Source: Tectiglobus sp965215755 (GTDB lineage Bacteria > Pseudomonadota > Alphaproteobacteria > Rhizobiales > Hyphomicrobiaceae). Taken from it: 64,000 nt of DNA. The DNA is taken from assembly GCA_965215755.1 (NCBI GenBank), contig OZ244119.1, forward strand, positions 3,162,001-3,226,000, in the 5' to 3' direction. The translations under genes were made by a program, and so were the position numbers. Under the pieces are notes generated by a model. The model saw only the letters and a program-made list of their open reading frames with translations. It was not told where the DNA came from and ran no database searches. Positions 6,958 to 15,518 of this stretch are shown piece by piece; the first letter of the stretch is position 1, and the number at the start of each line of letters is the position of its first letter.

Positions 6958-9561
6958 TCAGAAAATGAAGTCGGCTTCTGTAAATGAGTCCGGGGTCTGA
7001 TTGTTGAAGATGACCTGATGCCCGCCGACCGTCATCGTAGTCTTACCGTAGCCGGCATCCGCGAAGGAGAGATCGTCGAAGCTGAGATCCTGGCCGGAGA
7101 GATCAATTTGATCGACGCCATGTTCGAAATCCTGGATCGCGTCTGTCTCACCATCGACGATCTTAAATACGAAGGTGTCAGAACCGCCACCGCCATTGAG
7201 GGTGTCGATGCCACTGCCGCCTTCCAGACGATCGTCGCCTGCACCACCGCGAACGTAGTCTGATCCGACACCGCCGAGCAGCTCAACGCCCTGATCGGAA
7301 CCGAATATGTAGTCGTGGTTCTCGGAGCCGATGACCCGTTCGATACCGCTCACTTCGACCTCACCGGTCCAATACTGCCCAAGGCGACCAGTGCTCAAGT
7401 CGACGAGATAGACGGCGTGATCGTAGTCTTCGTAGTGCGTCATGCCGCTGAAATCGAGTGTGTCGAATCCGGAGTTGCCCTCGATTCTATCGTGGTTAAA
7501 ATCTTCAAAGTCGCCGGTCAACACGATGGTGTCGTCACCGGTGCCGCCACTGATGGTATCCGCCCCTGCGCCACCGTCGATGATATCGTGATCAGAACCG
7601 CCACGGAGGTTATCATCTCCGTCGCCTCCAAACAGGGCATCATTGCCGGAACCACCATTGATATCGTCGATGCCGATGCCGCCATCGATATTGTCATCAC
7701 CGGAGCTGCCGCTGAGCTTGTCATTGCCGTCACCACCCTGGATGGTGTCGTTGTGTGAGCCGCCGTTGATCACGTCGTTGCCGGCACCGCCTGAAATGGT
7801 GTCGACGCCAGAACCACCAGCGATAATGTCATCACCTGAGCCGCCGCTAATCGCGTTGTTGCCGGCCTGAACCTGGATGGTGTCGTTGCCCGAGCCAGCT
7901 TCGATTGTCGCGTCGCCGCTGATGGTGGCGATGATGTCGTTGCCGGATCCACCTTCAATGGTATTGAAGACACCGCCGGCCGTGACAACATCATCACCGG
8001 AACCGCCCTCAAGAACATTTGTGCCCTCAAGGTCAATCAGGGCGTCGTTGCCGGAGCCGCCTTTGAGCGTATCGTCGCCAAGTCCGCCGACAAGAGCATC
8101 GTTACCGGAGTCTCCTTTTATGTAATCGTTGTCAGCTCCGCCATCGATGATATCGTCGTGCTTGCCGCCGGAAAACCAGTCGTCACCAGCGCCGCCTCTT
8201 AGATGATCAGCGCCGTCGCGACCGTAGATGATGTCGTTGCCGCCGAGGCCGCTGATGCTGTCTTGTGTCCCCGTGCCGCTGATCTCACTGGCCTGGTCGT
8301 CGCCCACGATCTGATTGTAGGACGCTTCCCCGATGAGTTTCAGGTTGCCGCGGGTTGGACCCGCAATTTCATTGTTGCTGATGATGTTGAAGCCGACTTC
8401 GCCAGAACGTTCCTCAATGCCGTACTTGGAGCGGATGTCGCCGCCGGCGCGGATCTCGTTGTCCGTGATCAAGTTGTTTGTACCGGCATATGTCGTGCCT
8501 GTTGTCGGATCAACGTATTCGCTGATTTGGACTTCGGGATAACCATCGTGATCGGACTGCGAATTGTAGCGGATCTGGTTGCCGTCAAGCGTGACGCTCT
8601 CGGCGCCCTGAATGCGGATGCCGTAGCGGCCGTTGTCATGCACATCGACACCAGTGACCAGTACATTCTCCGACATCTTGATCAGGATGCCTTCGCGGGC
8701 GTTGTCGTAAATCTCTCCGCCTTCGATCTTGATGTTGTTCGGTAGCGGGATGTCTTCACTGCCTCGCTGAACGGTGATGCCGGCGCTACCATTGCTGTGA
8801 GCAATGTTGTCGGTCATCAGGAAGTCTTTGGTGCTTGTGACGATGTTGAAGCCATGACGGTCGTTGTCGTAGGCAAGATTGCCGACGTAGTGGCTATCGA
8901 CAAGGAAGTCGGCCACAAAGCCGTCCAGGCCATTGTCGTGGGCGACGCTGTCCTGAATGAGTAGGCGATGTGTTTGCTCATGCGGGTCGAAGCCGTAGCG
9001 CGAACTGTTCTGAACCTCCATGCGCAGCAGATAGACGTCTTCATCCGCAATGGTTTCGCCTGGTATCCCACCGGTAAAGAATCCGTCGACTTTGGCACCG
9101 TCGATACCGTTTTCTCGGTTGCCATCCAGGGTCAAGTCAGCAGCACCGTAATTGACGGTTGCTTCACCGTATGGCGAACGCACAATTCCGGTGATTTTCT
9201 GGTCGTTACCGTCAACTACCCGGAGCGTTGTTTCGCCCATGCCAGCGCCTTTAAGAAAGACGTTTGATTGCAATAGGACGGAGCCGTTATGGCCGTCGGC
9301 AGCTCCTACGCCATAGGTGCCGGGCGGGACGTAAACGATACCGCCGCCAGCTGCATGTGCCGCATCGATTGCCGCTTGAATCATCGGGGCATTATCGACA
9401 TCTGGATCAGCAACCGCGCCGAAGTCCAGAACATTGAAGACATCAGATCCGGTCGGTTCATCTTCGGAGAAGAAGGCAGCAGGAGGATCATAATCATAGG
9501 CCGGTCGATCAGTGATCCTGTCGACCGTTACATTTGCACCCGGCATAGCCTCTTCATCCAT
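6958..9561 (-). CDS. AlgE-type mannuronan C5-epimerase with RTX repeat array, secreted
   Basis: Probable Ca2+-dependent epimerase converting mannuronate to guluronate in polymeric alginate, or a related uronan enzyme, after secretion. Residues 40-410 form an AlgE A-module: a pectate-lyase-like start (VLDFGAVAD), DLTLDGN, KVDG, YGFDPHEQT and NGLDGFVADF. By recalled AlgE4 numbering, Tyr149, Asp152, His154, Asp178, Lys117 and Asp119 all match at a constant offset of 40 (Tyr189, Asp192, His194, Asp218, Lys157, Asp159). Residues 435-680 and 755-795 are glycine- and aspartate-rich nonapeptides (GGxGxDxxx) forming a Ca2+ beta-roll, longer than a single AlgE R-module. The C-terminus (DFEHGVDQIDLSG, ending ADFIF) looks like a type I secretion signal and no Sec signal is seen. 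No alginate biosynthesis or type I exporter gene is nearby. The ATG at 9561 has a weak Shine-Dalgarno; an in-frame ATG lies five codons downstream. Confidence 0.85.
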   Translation of the reverse strand: MDEEAMPGANVTVDRITDRPAYDYDPPAAFFSEDEPTGSDVFNVLDFGAVADPDVDNAPMIQAAIDAAHAAGGGIVYVPPGTYGVGAADGHNGSVLLQSNVFLKGAGMGETTLRVVDGNDQKITGIVRSPYGEATVNYGAADLTLDGNRENGIDGAKVDGFFTGGIPGETIADEDVYLLRMEVQNSSRYGFDPHEQTHRLLIQDSVAHDNGLDGFVADFLVDSHYVGNLAYDNDRHGFNIVTSTKDFLMTDNIAHSNGSAGITVQRGSEDIPLPNNIKIEGGEIYDNAREGILIKMSENVLVTGVDVHDNGRYGIRIQGAESVTLDGNQIRYNSQSDHDGYPEVQISEYVDPTTGTTYAGTNNLITDNEIRAGGDIRSKYGIEERSGEVGFNIISNNEIAGPTRGNLKLIGEASYNQIVGDDQASEISGTGTQDSISGLGGNDIIYGRDGADHLRGGAGDDWFSGGKHDDIIDGGADNDYIKGDSGNDALVGGLGDDTLKGGSGNDALIDLEGTNVLEGGSGDDVVTAGGVFNTIEGGSGNDIIATISGDATIEAGSGNDTIQVQAGNNAISGGSGDDIIAGGSGVDTISGGAGNDVINGGSHNDTIQGGDGNDKLSGSSGDDNIDGGIGIDDINGGSGNDALFGGDGDDNLRGGSDHDIIDGGAGADTISGGTGDDTIVLTGDFEDFNHDRIEGNSGFDTLDFSGMTHYEDYDHAVYLVDLSTGRLGQYWTGEVEVSGIERVIGSENHDYIFGSDQGVELLGGVGSDYVRGGAGDDRLEGGSGIDTLNGGGGSDTFVFKIVDGETDAIQDFEHGVDQIDLSGQDLSFDDLSFADAGYGKTTMTVGGHQVIFNNQTPDSFTEADFIF

Positions 9562-9689
9562 TCGTCTAAAATGGTAGAGATGTTAGAAGCCAAGTTCTTG
9601 CGAGAAACTAAACAGCTGTTAGCTGAGTATATTGTCAGCGTGTAACGCGAAAGCATCCTTAATGATGTCTCTCGGTTTGTGTCATTGCC

Positions 9690-10538
9690 TCACACTGCAA
9701 TGTTGTCGATGAGGCGGGTTTCGCCCAACCAGGCCGCAGCGAGAATGCGGCAGGCGCGATCTGTTCCGGAGACGACGGGCTCCAGAGTGTCAGCATCACG
9801 AATTGCGATATAGTCAATTGACTTGAAGCCTGCCTGCAGCAACGTTTTGCCGGCTGCATCGCAAACATCAATTGGATTGCTGCCGGAGCGGAAGTCCTTC
9901 GCGGCCCGCGCGATCGCCTCATGCATCGTTGTCGCGATGCGCCGTTCGGCTGCCGACAAGTAAGCATTGCGTGAACTCATGGCGAGGCCGTCGTCTTCGC
10001 GGACCGTTTCGCAGCCAACGATTTCCATGGGCAGATCGAGGTCGCGCACAAGCTGGCGGACGACGCATAGCTGTTGGTAATCTTTCTCACCGAATAATGC
10101 GATATCTGGTCCGCATTGCGTAAATAGTTTGCAGCACACTGTTGCGACGCCTGAGAAGAAATGTGCGCGGAAGTCTGTCTCCAGCCCAAGCGCTGCACCT
10201 TCGGGTTTGATCATCGTCGCGAAGCCGTCTGGATACATGACGTCAGCGGTTGGGGCCCAGACGAGATCGCATCCGACCGGCACCAGCTTTTCGAGATCAT
10301 CTTCGAAGGTACGGGGATACGTTGAGAAATCCTCAGTTGGTGCAAACTGGGTCGGATTGACGAAGATCGATGTTATCAGCCGGTCACACCGCGCCTTGCC
10401 CTGACTTGCGAGAGAGAGATGTCCGGCATGCAACGCCCCCATCGTGGGCAGCAACGACACTGTCTCCCCTCGGCTGCGCCATTGCCGAACCTTGGCTCGC
10501 AACTCGGGTACTGTTGACACGTAGCTGACGCGTTCCAT
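9690..10538 (-). CDS. panC: pantothenate synthetase
   Basis: Joins pantoate and beta-alanine with ATP to form pantothenate, the vitamin B5 precursor of coenzyme A. The 282 residues match the family length. The nucleotidyltransferase HxGH signature is HAGH (residues 37-40) within PTMGALHAGH. Other family blocks are FVNPTQF, GEKDYQQL and the SSRN motif. The gene is on the minus strand, upstream of the epimerase gene and divergent from putA. panB is not seen in the window. Confidence 0.95.
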   Translation of the reverse strand: MERVSYVSTVPELRAKVRQWRSRGETVSLLPTMGALHAGHLSLASQGKARCDRLITSIFVNPTQFAPTEDFSTYPRTFEDDLEKLVPVGCDLVWAPTADVMYPDGFATMIKPEGAALGLETDFRAHFFSGVATVCCKLFTQCGPDIALFGEKDYQQLCVVRQLVRDLDLPMEIVGCETVREDDGLAMSSRNAYLSAAERRIATTMHEAIARAAKDFRSGSNPIDVCDAAGKTLLQAGFKSIDYIAIRDADTLEPVVSGTDRACRILAAAWLGETRLIDNIAV

Positions 10539-10760
10539 GTCTCGTCCATTCTGAATGATTGTGACGCTCGGTTCTACAATGGCCTCTTATAGGTCATGCA
10601 ATGAAAAATGCGAACAGCAGGCTGACGACTGTGTCGAACCCTTTCGTCGCGGTGAGAGACGGCAGTCTACAATCCAGGGACTTCCCATCGAAGTCAGGTG
10701 ACAAAACCACTATATACAAGGTTAATAGCACCATTGCGCCCGATTCTTGGAGATGTTGCC

Positions 10761-13700
10761 ATGGCTGCGCTCGTCGATGTGAGCCGTCGATCCCTCACCA
10801 CTCCTGAGCTTCCGCCCCGTGCAGAGATCGCTCAATATCATCTGGTCGATGAGTCACGTCTCGTCGGAGGATTGATTGAGCGGGCAATCTACACCGAAGA
10901 CGAACGGCGGCGAACCACGGAATTGGCAACGCGGCTGGTCAATGGATTGCGTGCCGACGACAGCAGCGATACGGGCGTCGATGCCTTTATGAAGGAGTAC
11001 GGTTTTTCGACCGAGGAAGGCGTTATACTGATGTGCCTCGCGGAGGCTTTGCTGCGCATTCCGGACTCTGCCACAGCGGACGCGTTGATTGCCGATAAGA
11101 TTGGTAGCGGGCGTTGGGAGCACCATCTCGGCAATTCAGATTCACTTTTCGTCAACGCGTCAACCTGGGGGCTGATGCTGACTGGGCGGATCGTCAATCT
11201 TGGGGGAAAGCGGCATTCCGAAAGTGCGACAAATCCAATCAACCGGTTGCTAAAGGGGGCGAGTGAGCCGGTCGTGCGCCAAGCGTTGCGCCACGCAATG
11301 CGCATGATGGGTGACCAGTTTGTACTCGGTCGGTCCATTCAAGAGGCGCTGAAGCGCGCGCGTGCCGAAGCGCAAAAGGGCTATCGCTTTTCCTATGATA
11401 TGCTCGGTGAAGCTGCCATGACCGGGCCTGATGCGGAACGCTACTACGAGCGTTATGTTGGCGCCATTGAAGCAGTTGCGCGCGCAAGTGGACCACTGTT
11501 TGATAAAAACGCCGATGCCATTTTCGAGCGGCCGAGTGTATCGATCAAGCTGACGGCCCTGCATCCGCGGGTCGAAGCCGGTAAAGAAGCGCTGCTTGAA
11601 ACAGAATTGCTGCCAAGGCTGATTCAGTTGGTTCGTCTCGCCCGTGACAATGGCCTCGGGCTAACAATAGATGCGGAAGAACAAGACCGGCTCGATATTC
11701 TCCTTGGGTTGTTCGGGCGGCTGCTCAACGATCCTGAATTCCAGGGATGGAACGGGCTGGGGCTTGCTGTCCAGGCCTATTCCAAACGTGCAATTCCTGT
11801 TCTTCGCTGGCTGCGGCGCATGGCTCATCAGGCGGGCAAGAAAATCCCGGTTCGTTTGGTGAAAGGTGCTTACTGGGACAGCGAGATTAAGTGGGCGCAG
11901 GAGCAGGGGTTGCCGGACTATCCGGTGTTTACGCGCAAGCTTCATACAGATGTTTCGTATCTTGCCTGCGCGCGCTTTTTGCTGAGTGATCGCGATGCAT
12001 TCTATGCCCAGTTCGCCACCCACAACGCCCAGACGTTGTCAGCGATTGCGGTTGCCGGTCGGGACGTTGATTTCGAGTTTCAGCGATTGCATGGGATGGG
12101 CGATGCTCTCTATGAGCAGGTCTCGTCGGATGCAGGGATCAAGCAACCGTGCCGGATTTATGCGCCTGTAGGTGAGCATGAGGATCTTTTGGCCTATCTG
12201 GTGCGACGCCTGCTTGAGAATGGTGCGAACACGTCGTTCGTCAATCGATTGGCAGACGATGAGTTGCCGGTCGAGCGGCTCGTTGCAGATCCGATTCTGC
12301 GCGCGGAGCAGGAGCGCGAAGCGGGCTCAACATCTGACAGGAAAGAGCTGCCGCGTCCGCTTGCCTTGTTCGGTGATGAACGTCGCAACAGCCTTGGTGC
12401 GGCACTTTCTGAAACGTCCGTGCGTGATACGCTTTTGGCCGGCATGGGGGACGCTTTGCGGGCCGGCTTCAGTGCGCATCCATTGATCGCTGGCGATGGA
12501 AATTCGTATCAGGACGCTGGCGAGTTCGTCTTCTGTCCGCACGATAAGCGTCAGCGTCTCGGCCGTGTCGTGAACGCGGCGGCCGAAGATGTCGAGCGGG
12601 CGCTTTCAGCCGCGACCGCAGGGCAGAACGGATGGGACAAGACCGATGGTGCACATCGCGCTGCCATTCTGGAAAAATGCGGGGATTTGTTCGAGCGCAA
12701 CCGCGAACGTTTGATGGCGATAATTGTGCGGGAAGCCGGCAAGACGCTTGAGAACGCACTCGGAGATATTCGAGAAGCCGTCGACTTCTTGCGCTATTAC
12801 GCCAATGAAGCTCGCCGTCTGTTCGGTGCGCCGAAGGAGCTCAAGGGTGTAACGGGTGAAACTAACCTCTATGGCCTGTCAGGTCGCGGTCCGTTTGTTT
12901 GTATATCGCCGTGGAATTTTCCGTTAGCCATATTCACTGGCCAAATCGCCGGTGCCCTGGCGGCCGGCAATTGCGTTCTAGCAAAACCGGCCGAGCAAAC
13001 ACCACTGACGGCATTCGTTGCAGTTGAATTGTTTTATGAAGCAGGCATGCCCCGTGACGCACTTCAACTGGTGCCGGGTGACGGCGGAATTGGTGCGGCG
13101 CTGGTTGCGGATCCTCGCGTGCGTGGCGTGGCGTTTACCGGCTCCAATGAAACAGCTTGGCGGATACAGAAATCTCTGGCTGATCGTCGCGGCGAGATTA
13201 TTCCGTTTATTGCTGAGACCGGCGGTATCAATGCCATGATCGTGGACTCGTCAGCCCTGCCGGAACAGGTGACGCATGATGTCGTACAGTCAGCATTCGA
13301 CAGTGCCGGGCAACGATGTTCGGCAACGCGGGTCCTGTTTCTGCAGGAAGATGTTGCCGACAAAATGATTGAGATGCTGGTTGGCGCAACCGAGATGCTT
13401 AGCATTGGTGATCCAATAGACTATGCGACCGATATCGGCCCTGTGATTGATGTCCAGGCACAAGACGCCCTTGATGCACATAAGGCCAATATGTACCGAA
13501 ACGCTCGGATGCTGGCCGATATCCGCCAGCCTGATGATTGCCAGTTTGGAACCTATGTCACGCCTGCGATCTTTGAGATCGGCTCGATCAAGGAATTGGA
13601 ACGTGAAACGTTCGGTCCGATTCTTCATGTGGTTCGTTATGCAAAGGCCAACCTTGATAAGGTCTGCGCTGCGATCCAGGACAGCGGTTCCGGTCTGACG

Positions 13701-13949
13701 CTTGGTATCCATAGTCGCGTCGAAAGTGCTGTGGAATATATCGTTGAGCGTACCAAGGTCGGCAATACGTACGTCAACCGGAATCAAATCGGAGCCGTGG
13801 TTGGCGTCCAGCCATTCGGAGGGATTGGATTGTCGGGGACTGGGCCGAAAGCCGGTGGACCAAATTATCTGACGCGTTTCGCCTGTGAGCGCGTCGTTAC
13901 AAACAATGTGACCGCAACAGGTGGCAATGTTGAATTGCTCAGCCTCTAA
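10761..13949 (+). CDS. putA: bifunctional proline dehydrogenase / L-glutamate-gamma-semialdehyde dehydrogenase
   Basis: Oxidises proline to glutamate in two steps, first with FAD (proline dehydrogenase) and then with NAD (P5C dehydrogenase), at the inner membrane face. The 1062 residues hold a PRODH barrel (RLVKGAYWDSEIKWAQ, then YAPVGEHEDLLAYLVRRLLENG) and an aldehyde dehydrogenase domain with catalytic Cys853 (GQRCSATR) and Glu819 (ETGG). The N-terminal ribbon-helix-helix repressor domain of trifunctional PutA is absent, so this protein should not bind DNA. The ATG at 10761 follows GGAG at good spacing. A GTG at 10698 would add 21 residues but overlaps an AT-rich, promoter-like stretch. Confidence 0.95.
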   Translation: MAALVDVSRRSLTTPELPPRAEIAQYHLVDESRLVGGLIERAIYTEDERRRTTELATRLVNGLRADDSSDTGVDAFMKEYGFSTEEGVILMCLAEALLRIPDSATADALIADKIGSGRWEHHLGNSDSLFVNASTWGLMLTGRIVNLGGKRHSESATNPINRLLKGASEPVVRQALRHAMRMMGDQFVLGRSIQEALKRARAEAQKGYRFSYDMLGEAAMTGPDAERYYERYVGAIEAVARASGPLFDKNADAIFERPSVSIKLTALHPRVEAGKEALLETELLPRLIQLVRLARDNGLGLTIDAEEQDRLDILLGLFGRLLNDPEFQGWNGLGLAVQAYSKRAIPVLRWLRRMAHQAGKKIPVRLVKGAYWDSEIKWAQEQGLPDYPVFTRKLHTDVSYLACARFLLSDRDAFYAQFATHNAQTLSAIAVAGRDVDFEFQRLHGMGDALYEQVSSDAGIKQPCRIYAPVGEHEDLLAYLVRRLLENGANTSFVNRLADDELPVERLVADPILRAEQEREAGSTSDRKELPRPLALFGDERRNSLGAALSETSVRDTLLAGMGDALRAGFSAHPLIAGDGNSYQDAGEFVFCPHDKRQRLGRVVNAAAEDVERALSAATAGQNGWDKTDGAHRAAILEKCGDLFERNRERLMAIIVREAGKTLENALGDIREAVDFLRYYANEARRLFGAPKELKGVTGETNLYGLSGRGPFVCISPWNFPLAIFTGQIAGALAAGNCVLAKPAEQTPLTAFVAVELFYEAGMPRDALQLVPGDGGIGAALVADPRVRGVAFTGSNETAWRIQKSLADRRGEIIPFIAETGGINAMIVDSSALPEQVTHDVVQSAFDSAGQRCSATRVLFLQEDVADKMIEMLVGATEMLSIGDPIDYATDIGPVIDVQAQDALDAHKANMYRNARMLADIRQPDDCQFGTYVTPAIFEIGSIKELERETFGPILHVVRYAKANLDKVCAAIQDSGSGLTLGIHSRVESAVEYIVERTKVGNTYVNRNQIGAVVGVQPFGGIGLSGTGPKAGGPNYLTRFACERVVTNNVTATGGNVELLSL

Positions 13950-13991
13950 CCCAGGCTGCTTGGGGTCACCAATCGCGTATGAGTTGAGGCC

Positions 13992-14777
13992 ATGAGAAAA
14001 CCGACGAACCAGGACAAAGAACAAAACGATCCATTTGATGTTGCCCCAGGAGGGCAGACATCAACGCCGGTAGCGAAACCGCAAAGCGCGGATGTGCCCG
14101 CATCTCAAGATGCTGACGTCGCCCAATTCATAGCGCAGATGAAATCGATGACACCTGCCGCAGGTGCAGGGCGGGGGCGTTTGGTGTTTGCCATGGATGC
14201 CACGATGAGCCGGGAGGCAACCTGGGATCTGGCATTGGGGCTGCAGGCGGAGATGTTTAAAACCGTCAAGTCGGTCGGCGGATTAGACGTTCAACTGATC
14301 TATTTCCGCGGTGCGGGGGAGTGCCGGGCATCAAAGTGGGTCTCGGATCCGGATGCATTGGCGCGGCTCATGACGAGCGTGCGATGTGCTGGTGGTTTCA
14401 CCCAGATCCGCAAGATACTGTCGCACACGCGGAACGAAACCGAGACCCGGAAGGTCAATGCTCTGGTCTATGTTGGGGATTGCGTCGAGGAAGATATCGA
14501 TCTGCTCTGCGGTCGTGCAGGCGAACTAGCCCTTCTCGGTGTGCCGGTGTTTTTGTTCCAGGAAGGGGCTGATCCTGATGCGACTCGGGCCTTCAAAGAA
14601 ATCGCAAGGTTGACGAAAGGGGCTCATTGCCGATTTGATCATGGTTCAGCCGCGCAACTCAGGGAGTTGCTGTCCGCGGTCGCTGTCTACGCAGCGGGTG
14701 GGCGTGCCGCTCTTGCAGATATGATTGGCAGAGCCGGCGGCAAGGGTGCACGATTGCTCATTGAGCAAATGAAATAG
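13992..14777 (+). CDS. VWA-like domain protein, partner of downstream J-domain protein
   Basis: A 261-residue soluble protein of unknown role. After a low-complexity, proline- and serine-rich N-terminus of about 55 residues, the sequence has the alternating strand-helix pattern of a von Willebrand factor A fold. RLVFAMDATMSRE resembles a MIDAS start, with DATMS in place of the canonical DxSxS. QLIYFRGAGECRAS, then NALVYVGDCVEED and VPVFLFQEG are further core strands. The start has GAGG just upstream. The gene lies 42 bases after putA and 17 bases before the membrane J-domain gene, so the latter pair is probably one unit. Biochemical activity is not known to me. Confidence 0.65.
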   Translation: MRKPTNQDKEQNDPFDVAPGGQTSTPVAKPQSADVPASQDADVAQFIAQMKSMTPAAGAGRGRLVFAMDATMSREATWDLALGLQAEMFKTVKSVGGLDVQLIYFRGAGECRASKWVSDPDALARLMTSVRCAGGFTQIRKILSHTRNETETRKVNALVYVGDCVEEDIDLLCGRAGELALLGVPVFLFQEGADPDATRAFKEIARLTKGAHCRFDHGSAAQLRELLSAVAVYAAGGRAALADMIGRAGGKGARLLIEQMK

Positions 14778-14794
14778 ACAGGACGGTCGGTCTT

Positions 14795-15478
14795 ATGCAT
14801 GCGCTACTCTTTGGTTTTGCCGCGCTTGTGATCGTGCTGTTTCTGGCGCATTCCCTCACAACCGCCAATACCGGCCAGGTTGCGCGTCATATCCGACGGG
14901 CCGTTGCGGTCATCATTCTCGCGGTTGCCGCTGCTTTGGCTGTCCGGGGAGCGCTCGGTTATGCGTTGCCGTTGGCGCTTTACGCCTTCTGGCTACTCTT
15001 TCGACAACAGCCAGGCTCAGCCGTAAACTCACCGCCCCCTGGGCAGACATCGCAAGTGCGCACGGCCCATCTTGAGATGGAGTTGGATATTGATAGCGGT
15101 GCGATGCGTGGGACCGTGCTCAAAGGTATTTTCGCCGGGCGAGAGATCGAGTCAATGGCGCCTGCCGAGCTTGCCCTGCTGTGGCAGGACTGCAGATTTG
15201 AGGATCCACAATCAGCGCAGCTATTAGAGGCTTATCTGGACTGCATTCATCCGACTTGGCGTGAAGACATGGCGCGCGCAGAAGGAGAAGATGGTGCCGG
15301 CGGACGGATGACGGTGGAAGAGGCCTATGACATTCTCGGAGTGAAGCCTGATGCAACACACGATGATATCCGCCGTGCGCATCGCGAGTTGATGAAGAAG
15401 CTACACCCGGATCGCGGCGGTTCAAGCTATCTCGCAACTAAGATCAATGAGGCGAAGGATCTTCTGCTAGGTCAATAA
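14795..15478 (+). CDS. membrane-anchored J-domain protein (DnaJ-like, TIM14/Pam18-type layout)
   Basis: A co-chaperone-like protein of 227 residues. Two hydrophobic segments lie near the N-terminus (about residues 1-21 and 35-68), so the protein is anchored in the inner membrane with its C-terminus probably in the cytoplasm. The C-terminal 55 residues are a J domain: AYDILGVKPDATHDDIRRAHR, the diagnostic HPD motif (KLHPDRGG) and KINEAKDLLL. J domains stimulate the ATPase of DnaK. The layout matches the mitochondrial import co-chaperone Pam18, a known alphaproteobacterial parallel. The upstream VWA-like gene is 17 bases away and likely co-expressed. Confidence 0.8.
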   Translation: MHALLFGFAALVIVLFLAHSLTTANTGQVARHIRRAVAVIILAVAAALAVRGALGYALPLALYAFWLLFRQQPGSAVNSPPPGQTSQVRTAHLEMELDIDSGAMRGTVLKGIFAGREIESMAPAELALLWQDCRFEDPQSAQLLEAYLDCIHPTWREDMARAEGEDGAGGRMTVEEAYDILGVKPDATHDDIRRAHRELMKKLHPDRGGSSYLATKINEAKDLLLGQ

Positions 15479-15518
15479 CCGTCGCCTCAGCTTCCCGGCA
15501 TCACATTCCGATCGGCTG

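Noticed and set aside
7430..8260. Regular spacing of similar units as a CRISPR-like or tandem DNA repeat
   Set aside because: The periodicity is about 27 bases with low identity, as expected from nonapeptide RTX coding repeats inside an open frame.
10698..10760. GTG start giving a longer PutA
   Set aside because: The added 21 residues coincide with an AT-rich, promoter-like stretch and the ATG at 10761 has the better ribosome site.
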